A DNA stretch of 64,000 nt from a virus: positions 1 through 64,000 of the IMG/VR virus record IMGVR_UViG_3300031839_001380; one strand, written 5' to 3'. A model generated the notes under the pieces. It saw only the letters and a program-made list of their open reading frames with translations, was not told the DNA's origin and ran no database searches. Shown here in pieces: positions 7,471 through 16,346 of the stretch. The number at the start of each line of letters is the position of its first letter. Position 1 is the first letter of the stretch. The position numbers and the translations under genes are program-made.

Positions 7471-8717
7471 ATAAATTTTACAAAATTGAAAAATGTAGAG
7501 TTTGTGGTAACGAACATCTAGTTACGGTACTCGATCTTGGTGATCAGTATCTCTCTGGTATTTTTCCAAAAACGATTGACTTTGGAATGTATAGGGGTCC
7601 TTTAGCTCTTGTCAAATGCGATGAGAAGAAGGGTGGATGTGGGCATGTTCAACTAGAACATACCTTTGATCTTCCTACCATGTATGGTGAAGAATATGGA
7701 TACCGTTCTGGTTTGAATGGTTCTATGATCCGTCACTTGCGTGAGAAAGCAGAAAAAATCAAGGCGGATACTAAACTAGAGTCGGGTGATATTGTTGTTG
7801 ATATTGCTGGTAATGATGGCACCTTCCTAAGTTGTTTCCCTCATGATCTTCAGCTCATGAGTATTGATCCTACCTCTAAAAAGTTTAGAGATTTTATCCC
7901 TGACCATGTGAGTTACATTGCAGACTTCTTCTCTGCTGATGCCTTCCGTGAGCGGTTTGGTAAGCAAAAGGCAAAGGTCATTACATCATTCTCTATGTTC
8001 TATGACCTAGAGGATCCTTGTGAGTTTGCTCGTCAGGTCCATGAAGTCCTTGATCCTCAGGGTATCTGGGTTCTTGAGCAGAGCTACATGCCTGAGATGC
8101 TGAAGCAGAATTCTTTTGATACTGTGTGTCATGAGCATCTGTCTTACTATGGTATGAGACAACTTAAATACATCATGGACAAAGCGGGATTCAAGATTGT
8201 TGATTTTGATTTCAATGATGTCAATGGTGGCAGCATCTCTGTTGTTGTTACTCACGCTACTAATAGTGAGCGTAAAGAGTGTACAACTAAACTCACTGGT
8301 ATCATCGCTCTAGAACTTGAAAAGAAGTTAGATACTATTGAGCCTTGGGAAGAATTTGCTCAGAGAATTAATGATTGTAAAGACCAGTTCTGGAAGATCA
8401 TGGACTTCTACAAATCAAATAATGCAAAGATCTGTTGTCTAGGTGCTAGTACTAAAGGTAATGTGACTCTTCAAACATGGGAGATTGGTCCTGATGATGT
8501 AGAGGCTATTGGTGATGTTAATCCTGATAAGGATGGATCATTTACACCTGGTACATGGATTCCTATTAAGGATGAAGAAGACATTATGATGAATGAATAT
8601 GATCTTCATATTGTTCTACCTTGGCACTTTAGAAATTTCTTCCTTAAGAATCCTAAGTTTAAAGGAAAGCGTTTCTTGTTCCCTCTTCCAGAACCTGAAG
8701 TTGTAATCGCCCCATGA
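7467..8717 (+). CDS. NDP-sugar C-methyltransferase-like protein
   Basis: A 416-residue protein with the three-part plan of deoxysugar C-methyltransferases (TylC3/NovU type). An N-terminal zinc-binding module has Cys10-x2-Cys13 with Cys51 and Cys58. A central SAM domain carries [13 protein letters not shown] as motif I. A C-terminal Rossmann-like domain contains CLGASTKGN and ends at [19 protein letters not shown] and CHEHLSYY match the family's active-site region. It may methylate a keto-deoxysugar such as the Gmd product, branching off from fucose. The start at 7467 gives ATGA overlap with gmd; an in-frame ATG 15 nt upstream is less likely. Confidence 0.85.
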   Translation: MNKFYKIEKCRVCGNEHLVTVLDLGDQYLSGIFPKTIDFGMYRGPLALVKCDEKKGGCGHVQLEHTFDLPTMYGEEYGYRSGLNGSMIRHLREKAEKIKADTKLESGDIVVDIAGNDGTFLSCFPHDLQLMSIDPTSKKFRDFIPDHVSYIADFFSADAFRERFGKQKAKVITSFSMFYDLEDPCEFARQVHEVLDPQGIWVLEQSYMPEMLKQNSFDTVCHEHLSYYGMRQLKYIMDKAGFKIVDFDFNDVNGGSISVVVTHATNSERKECTTKLTGIIALELEKKLDTIEPWEEFAQRINDCKDQFWKIMDFYKSNNAKICCLGASTKGNVTLQTWEIGPDDVEAIGDVNPDKDGSFTPGTWIPIKDEEDIMMNEYDLHIVLPWHFRNFFLKNPKFKGKRFLFPLPEPEVVIAP

Positions 8718-9667
8718 AACTTAGAACAATGAAAAAAGATTCAAAGATTTATGTCGCTGGTCATCGTGGTTTAGTTGGATCTTCTATTGTTCGTCGTTTA
8801 GAACATGAAGGGTATGAAAACATTGTTACTAGGACTAGGCAAGAACTTGATCTTATGGATCAAGATGCTGTAGAAAGTTTCTTTGATTATGAACAAATTG
8901 ATTATGTATTTGATGCTGCTGCTCGTGTCGGTGGCATCCACGCCAATGATACATATTCGGCAGAGTTCATCTATCAGAACACTCAGATTCAAAACAATCT
9001 AATTCACAATGCTTGGAAAAGCGGTGTTAAAAAGTTTTTGTTTTTGGGAAGTGTATGCATCTATCCTAAGTTTGCAGAGACTCCTGTACAAGAAGAGTCG
9101 TTGATGTCTGGAGAACTTGAGCCTACTAATGATGCATATGCTCTAGCTAAGATTCATGGTATCTACATGCTCAAGTCCTACTACAAGCAGTATGGATTCA
9201 AGAGTGTTTCTCTTATGCCTGCTAACCTATATGGTCCTAATGATAACTTCCACCCCATGAATGGGCATGTCATTCCGGCGATGATGCAGAAGTTTAATAA
9301 CTGGACTCAAGGTAACGATCCGGTCACCTGCTGGGGCACAGGAGACCCTCGTAGGGAGTTTCTCCATGTAGATGATCTTGCTGATGCATGTCTCTTCGCC
9401 ATGGATAACTATAGTCAGGCAGAGTTGCTGAATGTGGGGTCAGGTGAAGATGTTTCTATTAAAGAGCTAGCAGAGATGATTGCTAAAGTTACTGGTTACC
9501 CTGGAGACATCTGTTGGGATGTATCTAAACCAGATGGAACTCCAAAGCGTCCCTTAGACTATACAAAACTCTTGGAAAAAGGTTGGAAGCCGAACTATAA
9601 ATTACTAGATGGTCTTCGTAAGACCTATGAATGGTATACTGCAAACACTGATATTCAAACAAGATGA
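8714..9667 (+). CDS. fcl: GDP-L-fucose synthase
   Basis: A 317-residue epimerase/reductase (WcaG) that converts GDP-4-keto-6-deoxymannose to GDP-L-fucose. The NADP loop reads VAGHRGLVGSS near residues 14-24. The catalytic Ser is in LGSVCIYPKFA, and the Tyr-x3-Lys pair follows in DAYALAKIHG. PANLYGPNDNFHPMNGHVIPAMM and REFLHVDDLADA are hallmark strings of the family. A second in-frame ATG at 8729 is a possible start. With gmd in the same operon the phage can make GDP-L-fucose from host GDP-mannose. Confidence 0.95.
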   Translation: MKLRTMKKDSKIYVAGHRGLVGSSIVRRLEHEGYENIVTRTRQELDLMDQDAVESFFDYEQIDYVFDAAARVGGIHANDTYSAEFIYQNTQIQNNLIHNAWKSGVKKFLFLGSVCIYPKFAETPVQEESLMSGELEPTNDAYALAKIHGIYMLKSYYKQYGFKSVSLMPANLYGPNDNFHPMNGHVIPAMMQKFNNWTQGNDPVTCWGTGDPRREFLHVDDLADACLFAMDNYSQAELLNVGSGEDVSIKELAEMIAKVTGYPGDICWDVSKPDGTPKRPLDYTKLLEKGWKPNYKLLDGLRKTYEWYTANTDIQTR

Positions 9668-10473
9668 TTGGTATTAATTATGTCGGCAAGATGAAAGAGC
9701 GTCTTGCCAATCAAATGTTTCAGTATGCTGCAGTAAAAGGCATTGCTGCTAACAGGGGATTTAATTATTGTGTCCCTCCTTCAAAATTTAAGAGTAATGA
9801 TGATGAATGGAATGAGCACCAGTTGTTTGTTCCTTTTGAATTGACTGACTTAAATCCTCTTCAAGTTCAGTACATTGATTCTGATCGCCCTATTGTTAGA
9901 GAAGAGTTTTATCACTTTGATGAGAATCTGTTTAATAATTGTCCAGACTTTGTTAGTCTCTTTGGATTCTTTCAGTCTGAAAAATATTTCAAACATATCA
10001 GGGAAGATATTCTGAAGGACTTTACTTTTACTGAGGATTATCTAGAGCCTTGTAAGAAGATGTTGATGGATGTAACAAATCCTATCGCTCTTCATATTCG
10101 CCGTAGTGATTATGCTAATTATTCGCACCATCCTATTTGTGATATAAATTACTATAAGGAAGCGTTAACATACTTCGGTCCTGAACGGGAAGTGATTATC
10201 TTCTCGGATGATCCCGAATGGTGTTTGGATGAATCAACTTTCGATAACGATAGATTCTTAGTTTCTCAAACAAATGATCAGTATCTTGATCTTTGTATGA
10301 TGTCTCTCTGCAGTGATTTTATTATTGCAAATAGTTCTTTTAGTTGGTGGGGAGCGTGGCTCTCTACTAATAAGAATAAGAAAGTCATCGCTCCTAAAAC
10401 CTGGTTCGGACCTCCTCTAGATAAAACAAATGATACAAAAGATTTGTACTGTGAAGGATGGAAAGTGATATGA
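9664..10473 (+). CDS. GT11 alpha-1,2-fucosyltransferase-like
   Basis: A 269-residue GDP-fucose-dependent glycosyltransferase of family GT11. Visible motifs are RLANQMFQYAA at residues 13-23 (usual form GxLGNQxFQYA), HIRRSDY at 144-150 (usual HxRRGDY, the GDP-fucose site), FSDDPEW at 180-186, and ANSSFSWWGAWL near 222-233. Known members transfer fucose to a beta-galactose or similar acceptor. It follows fcl by ATGA overlap and precedes the GT6 gene, which places donor synthesis, fucosylation and the next transfer in one operon. Confidence 0.92.
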   Translation: MIGINYVGKMKERLANQMFQYAAVKGIAANRGFNYCVPPSKFKSNDDEWNEHQLFVPFELTDLNPLQVQYIDSDRPIVREEFYHFDENLFNNCPDFVSLFGFFQSEKYFKHIREDILKDFTFTEDYLEPCKKMLMDVTNPIALHIRRSDYANYSHHPICDINYYKEALTYFGPEREVIIFSDDPEWCLDESTFDNDRFLVSQTNDQYLDLCMMSLCSDFIIANSSFSWWGAWLSTNKNKKVIAPKTWFGPPLDKTNDTKDLYCEGWKVI

Positions 10474-11165
10474 GTGTAGCTATTATATTCATTGGGACAA
10501 ACAAGTATCTAGATTTCCTTCCGAAATATTATGAGACTTGCGAAAAACTTCTTTTTCCTGATCTGAAAAAACAATATTATGTTTTTACTGATGGGGAACT
10601 TGGTGGTGATGTACCTGATAACATGACGGTTGTTCCTATTGAGCATAAAGACTGGCCTGCAATCACACTAGAAAGATTTCACACTATCTTAACAGCAGAA
10701 GAACTTCTGAAAGAGCATGAATGGTTGCTCTTTCTAGATGCTGATATGAGAGTTGACTCTGTAGTCTTCTCTGAAGAACTTCTCGATGATGATAAAGACT
10801 TTGTTGCTGTTCACCATCCATGTCATTACTTGACTGGTACGGGAACCTTTGAAACTAATCCTGAATCCGAAGCTTATGTGAAGGGAGAACCTCTTCAATA
10901 CTATCAAGGATGCCTCTGGGGAGGTAAAATTGAAGCAGTCATTCCTATGATGAAACTCTTAAAAGACAGAGTTGACAAAGATTATAGTAATGATATAATT
11001 GCTCTATGGCATGATGAAAGTCATCTCAATAGATTCTTTATTGAAAACAACGATAGGGTGTTTGCTGTTGCACCGGACTATGCATTCCCAGAATGCTATC
11101 CTAACTATCCCTACCAAAGAAAAATTGTACACCTATCCAAAGATAATTCATCTTATCAAGTATGA
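10470..11165 (+). CDS. GT6 (ABO/alpha-1,3-Gal/GalNAc) family glycosyltransferase
   Basis: A 231-residue retaining glycosyltransferase of family GT6, whose vertebrate members make the blood-group A and B antigens and alpha-Gal. The sequence shows YYVFTD at residues 36-41, the metal-binding D90-A-D92 in LFLDADMRV, YYQGCLWGG at 144-152, and the family signature WHDESHLNRFF at 180-190. It lacks the membrane anchor and stem of animal enzymes. Residues aligned to ABO positions 266 and 268 are Gln146 and Cys148, unlike either A (Leu/Gly) or B (Met/Ala), so donor choice cannot be inferred. In the ABO pathway GT6 acts on a fucosylated acceptor, and here it directly follows the GT11 gene. Confidence 0.92.
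   Translation: MSVAIIFIGTNKYLDFLPKYYETCEKLLFPDLKKQYYVFTDGELGGDVPDNMTVVPIEHKDWPAITLERFHTILTAEELLKEHEWLLFLDADMRVDSVVFSEELLDDDKDFVAVHHPCHYLTGTGTFETNPESEAYVKGEPLQYYQGCLWGGKIEAVIPMMKLLKDRVDKDYSNDIIALWHDESHLNRFFIENNDRVFAVAPDYAFPECYPNYPYQRKIVHLSKDNSSYQV
10972..10999 (+). promoter_or_regulatory. candidate internal sigma70 promoter
   Basis: TTGACA (10972-10977) is followed after 16 nt by TATAAT (10994-10999), with TGA just before it as an extended -10. It lies inside the GT6 gene, about 160 nt before the FkbM-like gene. It could be a chance match in AT-rich coding sequence. Confidence 0.35.
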
Positions 11166-11863
11166 GCGATCCAAATGCATGGCAAATGCCAACCTTCTTC
11201 ACTGCGGACAAAGCAGATGAACTCAGATATAAATTCCCTGGACTTGAACTGGTAAGTCACCAGAACTTCTCGCAGTGTTACCAGGATATGTTTGTTTTGA
11301 GTATGACTGATGGTCGTCCAAAAGGAACTTTTGTTGAGATCGGATCTGGACATCCAGTAATTTCTAACAATACTGCTCTCCTTGAATCTCGCTTCGAGTG
11401 GAATGGTATTGGTCTTGAGATCAAAGATCATGAAGCTGATTTATATAATCAACATCGTCGTGCAAAGGTCGCTGTAGGGGATGCTACCACTGCAGACTTT
11501 GATGCATTGTTTGAAGAAGTTGGTATTGGTCCTAACTTTGATTACTTACAAGTAGATTGTGAACCAGCTGCGGTCACATTTGAAGCATTGAAAAAGATTG
11601 ATCTTGACAAATATAAATTTGCTACAATCACATTTGAACATGATGCGTATAATGACGGTACTGATGTTAGAGATGCTTCTCGTGAGTATCTTTCGTCATA
11701 TGGCTACATCTTGATCGCTGATAATATTTCTGTAGATGATGAGCATCCCTTTGAAGATTGGTGGGCTCATCCTGATCTTGTACCATCCCATACTATTGAT
11801 ACAATGAAGTGTGTAGATGGAGAAACTAAAAAAGCAGAAGATTATATGCTAGGGAGGGTATGA
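11162..11863 (+). CDS. FkbM-type methyltransferase
   Basis: A 233-residue SAM methyltransferase. SQCYQDMFV leads into motif I FVEIGSGHP (residues 57-65); GIGLEIK carries the acidic ribose contact, and DYLQVDCEPA is the post-I region typical of FkbM-family O-methyltransferases. Such enzymes often methylate sugars in surface glycans. It overlaps the GT6 gene by 4 nt and the next glycosyltransferase by 1-4 nt, so it probably modifies a sugar of the same glycan. Confidence 0.82.
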   Translation: MSDPNAWQMPTFFTADKADELRYKFPGLELVSHQNFSQCYQDMFVLSMTDGRPKGTFVEIGSGHPVISNNTALLESRFEWNGIGLEIKDHEADLYNQHRRAKVAVGDATTADFDALFEEVGIGPNFDYLQVDCEPAAVTFEALKKIDLDKYKFATITFEHDAYNDGTDVRDASREYLSSYGYILIADNISVDDEHPFEDWWAHPDLVPSHTIDTMKCVDGETKKAEDYMLGRV

Positions 11864-12792
11864 TGAAGTGTGTACTATGGGGGTATCCCTTACACTCTGA
11901 CACATACTCTTATGTTCATGAGGGATTTAAAAAGGCCCTAGAAAGAGCAGGACATCAAGTTCATTGGTTCCATGATGATGAATATCCTGAACACTCGGAC
12001 TTTGATTATGAAGACTGTGTGTTTTTTACTGAAGGATACGCAGATAAAAATATCCCGGTCCTTGCTAGTTGCGTTTACTATGTTCATGTATGCGTAAACC
12101 CTGAGAAGTATCTTGGCAACTGTAAGAAACTAGTTGATGTTCGCTATCACCAGGATAGTATGGACAAAGATAACTATGAGTTCCATCATGATTTAAATGA
12201 CTTTGAAGAATTAGATACTGGAGTTTGCATTGATCGTATCTCTTCACAAGAGAAGGGGTACGATATTGTATATCTTGCATGGGCTACTGATCTAATGCCA
12301 GAAGAGTTTGATGAAGAGTGGGTAAACATTCCAAGAGAGAATACTTTCTATTTTATCGGAAGCATTTCTCATGAAGGTAGGTTTAAAAATGCCCATCTAA
12401 TTCAAGAGTTTGGAACATTGTGTGCTAAAATTGATGTGAGAACTGGTTGGTCTAATCCGTGGGTTAATCCCTTAGATGGATCAGTCATGAGAGATCTTAT
12501 GCAAAGATCTTTTATGAATCCAGATCTTAGAAATGATACTCATAAGAGGTGGGGCACCAAAACTTGTAGAGTTTTTAAGTCTATGAGTTACGGGCATTTA
12601 GGTATTACCAACTCACCCAAGCTTGCTAAATTTGCTGGACCTGAAGTTATCTGTGAAGAAAACATTAGTGATCTTTTTGAAGCAGGATTAAAGTATAGAG
12701 AAGATAAAGAATTAATTCTCAGACAGATGCGCTATACAAAAGAGCATCATACATATGTTAATCGTATTAACGGACTCCTTAAATTGCTATGA
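11863..12792 (+). CDS. GT-B fold glycosyltransferase-like protein
   Basis: About 309 residues. The N-terminal Rossmann half starts KCVLWGYPLHSDTYSYVHEG and the C-terminal half contains RVFKSMSYGHLGITNSPKL, which resembles the donor-binding region of CgeB/GT1-like enzymes. Acidic, with no membrane segment. Two adjacent ATGs at 11860 and 11863 are possible starts; the Shine-Dalgarno GGAGG at 11853-11857 has better spacing to 11863. It ends in ATGA overlap with the next gene. Donor and acceptor unknown. Confidence 0.65.
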   Translation: MKCVLWGYPLHSDTYSYVHEGFKKALERAGHQVHWFHDDEYPEHSDFDYEDCVFFTEGYADKNIPVLASCVYYVHVCVNPEKYLGNCKKLVDVRYHQDSMDKDNYEFHHDLNDFEELDTGVCIDRISSQEKGYDIVYLAWATDLMPEEFDEEWVNIPRENTFYFIGSISHEGRFKNAHLIQEFGTLCAKIDVRTGWSNPWVNPLDGSVMRDLMQRSFMNPDLRNDTHKRWGTKTCRVFKSMSYGHLGITNSPKLAKFAGPEVICEENISDLFEAGLKYREDKELILRQMRYTKEHHTYVNRINGLLKLL

Positions 12793-13646
12793 GTAAACTA
12801 ACCTTTGGTTTTATCGTCGGCGGTGACGATAAGTATTATACGAATCTCATGAGAGCTTGTGAGTCCCTTGAACGGGTTAAGCAGGACCATGAGATTCTTA
12901 TCATTGATATGGACAATCGTTTGGATATTGAAGATCCAAAAGTTAAGATTGTTTTCACTGATGAAGACAAACTAAAACAGAGGTATCTTAAGAACGGTGA
13001 TGATGATCGTAATTGGTTCCAACCTCATGCCTGGGCAGAGCGTTATAATCTCTACAAGCATGTAGAGACTGATCATTGTATTTACCTTGATACTGATTGT
13101 GTTATTGTTAATGATCGTATTGATGAGCTGATTGAAGAGGCAGGAGAAGATTTTTTACTTACTCAGCACTGGTGGGTTCCTACACTGGATGATTATTTTA
13201 GGAATGTGATTGTAGATAGGACAGGACTATCTAAGTATCTCCCTGATGATCATTCTGAGTATGTCTATGGAGCTTCTGGGGCATTCATGTTCCAAAAAGA
13301 AAAGCATGATAAATTATTTGAAAGGTATAATGAAATTTTTGAAGATATCTTTAGTCGTCCTGGTGCCCATACTGGAGTGACTGATGAGTTAGTTCTTTGT
13401 CTTGCCCTCAATGAAGTTGGTGGATACAAATTTACTAACGGATCTTTTAATCATTGTGCTGCAGCTGATCAGCAAGATTTGAAGATGCAAGATGATACAT
13501 TTTATGGGAAGAATCCTCAGGAAGATGAGTATAAAAAGATCTTTGCATTCCATAGTGCATGTGAGAATGTAGATTCACTTAAGTATCATAGTCCTGGATT
13601 TATTGATCAGATTAAGAAAACTATGTATTGGGAGGATTATCAATGA
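12789..13646 (+). CDS. GT-A fold glycosyltransferase
   Basis: A 285-residue enzyme with a GT-A layout: a beta-strand-rich N-terminus (LTFGFIVGGDD), a metal-binding DTD at residues 101-103 in CIYLDTDCVIV, and a distal region with GASGAFMFQKEKHD and FHSACEN that could complete the metal/donor site. It resembles GT8-like or uncharacterised phage transferases; the exact family is uncertain. Start and end overlap neighbours by 4 nt, so it is translationally coupled within the operon. Confidence 0.7.
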   Translation: MSKLTFGFIVGGDDKYYTNLMRACESLERVKQDHEILIIDMDNRLDIEDPKVKIVFTDEDKLKQRYLKNGDDDRNWFQPHAWAERYNLYKHVETDHCIYLDTDCVIVNDRIDELIEEAGEDFLLTQHWWVPTLDDYFRNVIVDRTGLSKYLPDDHSEYVYGASGAFMFQKEKHDKLFERYNEIFEDIFSRPGAHTGVTDELVLCLALNEVGGYKFTNGSFNHCAAADQQDLKMQDDTFYGKNPQEDEYKKIFAFHSACENVDSLKYHSPGFIDQIKKTMYWEDYQ

Positions 13647-14605
13647 AGATTGCTTTAATTGGTCCTGGTATTATGAACATTCCACCTGAGGGGTGGGGTG
13701 CTGTTGAGATGCTCATCTGGGATTACACTCTGATTCTTAGGGAGCTTGGTCATCGAGTAGAAATTATCAATACTCCAGACAGAGAACTGATTAAGTTTGA
13801 GGTGGAACATGGTAAGTATGATGTAGTGCATCTACATTATGATGTCTTTCATGATATCATCGATGACTTGGTTCCTCTATGTAAGAAACTAGTAGTGTCT
13901 AGTCACTACCCATATGTTAATACTCCTCACATGTGGGGTAAAGATAACTATGGACCTGTGGTACAGAAGTATGCTGCTAACAGAAACTTTCATATCTTCT
14001 GCTCATCTCAGAAAGACTTTAACACTTGGGTGGAATTTGGTGCTAATCCTAATCGTGTTTGGTTGAGCAAACTTGGTGTCCGTCCTTATCCATATAAGTT
14101 CGATGAGTTTGCCAGTTGGGATAGAACATTATGCTTCTCTCAAATTGTAGATCGTAAGCGTCAGTATCTTTTAGAAGGTATTGATACCGTTGATTTCATG
14201 GGTCGCATGGAGTTTGGTGGTAAGTTTGATAGAAAGAATTCAAATTACAAGGGAGAGGTTATTCGAGAAAAGCTTAATGAATACATTACATGTTATTCAA
14301 ACATGGTTTTGTTGAGTGAAGTAGAGAACACTACTCCTTTGGTTATTAAAGAAGGATTGATTTGTGGATTGGGTATTGTTTGCTCAGAAGCAATTACTCC
14401 CGAGTTGGATACATCCAAACCATGGATTGATGTGATTCCTGAGAGTCAAATAAATAACATCGATCACATTCTCAATGTGATTGACAATAATAAAAAAGTA
14501 TCGAAGCAGTATAGAAAAGAGATTAGAGAATACGGTATCAACGAATTCGGTCTTGAAAATATTCTTGCTTATGAATACATTCCGAAGTTGCAATCTTTGC
14601 TATGA
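13643..14605 (+). CDS. GT4-like glycosyltransferase, tandem copy 1
   Basis: A 320-residue GT-B enzyme. IGPGIMNIPPEGWGAVEMLIWDY at its N-terminus matches the IPPxGWGAVExLIWDYxxxL module of GT4 enzymes that act on surface glycans. The distal domain has VLLSEVENTTPLVIKEGLICGLGIVCSE in place of the usual ExxGxxxxEAxAxG, with E (residue about 244) retained. It is paralogous to the next gene: both share the N-terminal GWGAVExLIWDY and the C-terminal LDT...VIPES motifs. The start at 13643 is preferred over an ATG 15 nt upstream because it overlaps the previous stop as ATGA. Confidence 0.82.
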   Translation: MKIALIGPGIMNIPPEGWGAVEMLIWDYTLILRELGHRVEIINTPDRELIKFEVEHGKYDVVHLHYDVFHDIIDDLVPLCKKLVVSSHYPYVNTPHMWGKDNYGPVVQKYAANRNFHIFCSSQKDFNTWVEFGANPNRVWLSKLGVRPYPYKFDEFASWDRTLCFSQIVDRKRQYLLEGIDTVDFMGRMEFGGKFDRKNSNYKGEVIREKLNEYITCYSNMVLLSEVENTTPLVIKEGLICGLGIVCSEAITPELDTSKPWIDVIPESQINNIDHILNVIDNNKKVSKQYRKEIREYGINEFGLENILAYEYIPKLQSLL

Positions 14606-15555
14606 GATTTAGTATTATTGGTCCCGCGACTGCTATTCCCCCAGTAGGATGGGGGGCAGTAGAGAGCCTTATCTGGGACTATAAACTTACCCTAGAGAAA
14701 CTCGGTCATGAAGTTGACATCATTAATATCTCAGATCCTAGAGAAATTATAAAAAGAGTCAATGCGTATAGTCCCGATTTCGTGCATATTCATTACGATG
14801 ACTGGGTTGTTCTCTATCCTTATATTCAATATCCTTGTGCGTGTACCACCCACTTCGCATACCTTGAGCAGTCCCACAAGATGAATGGGTATGGCCAAAT
14901 CTTTGGTCAGTTTCAACAGACTAAACCAAATGTGTTCTGTCTGTCAGAAGGTATTAGGAAAGCATATCATATTCTTGGTGATATTCCTGATGATAGATTG
15001 TTCATCGTACCTAATGGTGTCAATCTAGATCTGTTCCGCACTACTGATACTCCAGAGTTTCCTGATCGTAGCATCTACCTTGCTAAGGTTGACTATCGTA
15101 AGCGTCAGCATAAGTTTCAGTCTATCGATAGCTTGTTCTTTGCTGGTAACATTGCAGATAAAAAATTTAATCCTAACAAGAACTATCTTGGTGAATGGAA
15201 GAAGGAGTATCTTCATGATTATCTAACTGATTATGGCAACCTTGTCCTTCTATCTGATGGTGAGGCACACTCTCTTGTAATTATGGAAGCTTTTGCTTCT
15301 GGTCTTGGTGTAGTGGTTAGTGAGTTTGCTCAAGCAAACCTTGATACTGATAGGGAATTCATCACAGTCATCCCAGAATCTAAGATTGATGATGTAGAAT
15401 TTGTAGAGTATGCTATAATTAAGAATAGGGAATACTCCATCACTCATCGTGATGAGATCCTTGAGTATGCAAAAGAGTTTGATTGGTCAACAGTCTTACA
15501 AAACCACTACCTGCCTAATGTACAAGAAGTGATCGCAAAGCATGGACAAAAATAA
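14602..15555 (+). CDS. GT4-like glycosyltransferase, tandem copy 2
   Basis: A 317-residue GT-B enzyme, paralogous to the gene before it (IIGPATAIPPVGWGAVESLIWDY, FIVPNGVNLDLF, SDGEAHSLVIMEAFASGLGVVVSEF). It keeps the more canonical GT4 donor site, including PNGVN and the ExxAHSLVIMEAFASG stretch. The two copies probably add different sugars of the same glycan. ATGA overlaps at the start, and a 14-nt overlap with the GT25 gene at the end. Confidence 0.85.
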   Translation: MRFSIIGPATAIPPVGWGAVESLIWDYKLTLEKLGHEVDIINISDPREIIKRVNAYSPDFVHIHYDDWVVLYPYIQYPCACTTHFAYLEQSHKMNGYGQIFGQFQQTKPNVFCLSEGIRKAYHILGDIPDDRLFIVPNGVNLDLFRTTDTPEFPDRSIYLAKVDYRKRQHKFQSIDSLFFAGNIADKKFNPNKNYLGEWKKEYLHDYLTDYGNLVLLSDGEAHSLVIMEAFASGLGVVVSEFAQANLDTDREFITVIPESKIDDVEFVEYAIIKNREYSITHRDEILEYAKEFDWSTVLQNHYLPNVQEVIAKHGQK

Positions 15556-16330
15556 GTCTGCACAAAAACTCAAAGATCTCCCCCATGTATATTGGTTGAA
15601 CCTTGACGGCAAAGAAGATCGCCGCCAATGGATGGAGAACCAGTTTGCATATTGGGAAGTGGAGAACACCAGAATCTCTGCTTATGATGGACGCAATGAT
15701 GATCTTAGCGACATCATTGCAGGTAAGTACCCTGACAACATGTCCTCTGGTGAAATCGGATGTGTTACATCCCATCTTAAAGCTATTCAATATTGGTTGG
15801 ACAATTCCGACGAAGAGTATGCTATAATGATGGAAGATGACTGCGATCTTGAGGTGGTCAAGCATTGGCCATTCTCTTGGAAAGACTTCTTCCGTAATGC
15901 ACCTGCTGCATGGGACTGTCTCCAAATCGCAATTATCAATCCTGCCGTCCCTGTGATGCAAATGCACTACAGGTTCATTAACGACTTCTCAACGGCTGCC
16001 TATGTTATCAATCGTAGGTATGCTGAAAAGCTACTTTCTCTTTACACTCGTAAAGGTAAGTACAAGTTAGATGGTAGAATTAAACCCCGTGCAGTTGCAG
16101 ATGATCTCATCTACAATAGCGGGATGACCTACGCAATGCCTATACTCATGTATAAGATTGCTCTTGGGTCAGATATTCATAACATTCATGTTGATGTATA
16201 TCATCGTCAATGTCATGATGCCCTCTGGAACTTTTGGAGGAATGATGCTAATATGGTTGAGGATTGGAATCAATTCTTTGATCTCAATCCTTACCTTGGC
16301 AGACTTCCTCCTGGTTTTGAAGGGAAGTAA
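15542..16330 (+). CDS. GT25-like LPS glycosyltransferase
   Basis: A 262-residue transferase with the family 25 layout: VYWLNLDGKEDRR near residues 17-29, SSGEIGCVTSHLKAI at 68-82, and the acidic metal site MMEDDCD at 96-102. Family members transfer galactose or glucose in lipooligosaccharide synthesis. It is the last gene of the 10-kb glycan operon. A late promoter and a structured leader for the next gene follow. Confidence 0.85.
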   Translation: MDKNKSAQKLKDLPHVYWLNLDGKEDRRQWMENQFAYWEVENTRISAYDGRNDDLSDIIAGKYPDNMSSGEIGCVTSHLKAIQYWLDNSDEEYAIMMEDDCDLEVVKHWPFSWKDFFRNAPAAWDCLQIAIINPAVPVMQMHYRFINDFSTAAYVINRRYAEKLLSLYTRKGKYKLDGRIKPRAVADDLIYNSGMTYAMPILMYKIALGSDIHNIHVDVYHRQCHDALWNFWRNDANMVEDWNQFFDLNPYLGRLPPGFEGK

Positions 16331-16334
16331 CATG

Positions 16335-16342
16335 TATAAATA
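16335..16342 (+). promoter_or_regulatory. T4-type late promoter
   Basis: TATAAATA is the exact T4 late-promoter core recognised by the phage sigma factor gp55 with gp33. It lies 102 nt before the secreted beta-barrel gene and right after the glycan operon's last stop codon. Confidence 0.75.
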
Positions 16343-16346
16343 TTAC

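Noticed and set aside
11607-11632. TTGACA...TACAAT inside the FkbM-like gene
   Set aside because: Spacer of about 13 nt is too short.
15797-15828. TTGGACA...TATAAT inside the GT25 gene
   Set aside because: The spacer is 19-20 nt, too long for a good sigma70 promoter, and it lies in conserved coding sequence.
15515-15967. 150-residue antisense frame opposite the GT25 gene
   Set aside because: Antisense shadow of a strongly conserved glycosyltransferase; no promoter or ribosome site on the minus strand.
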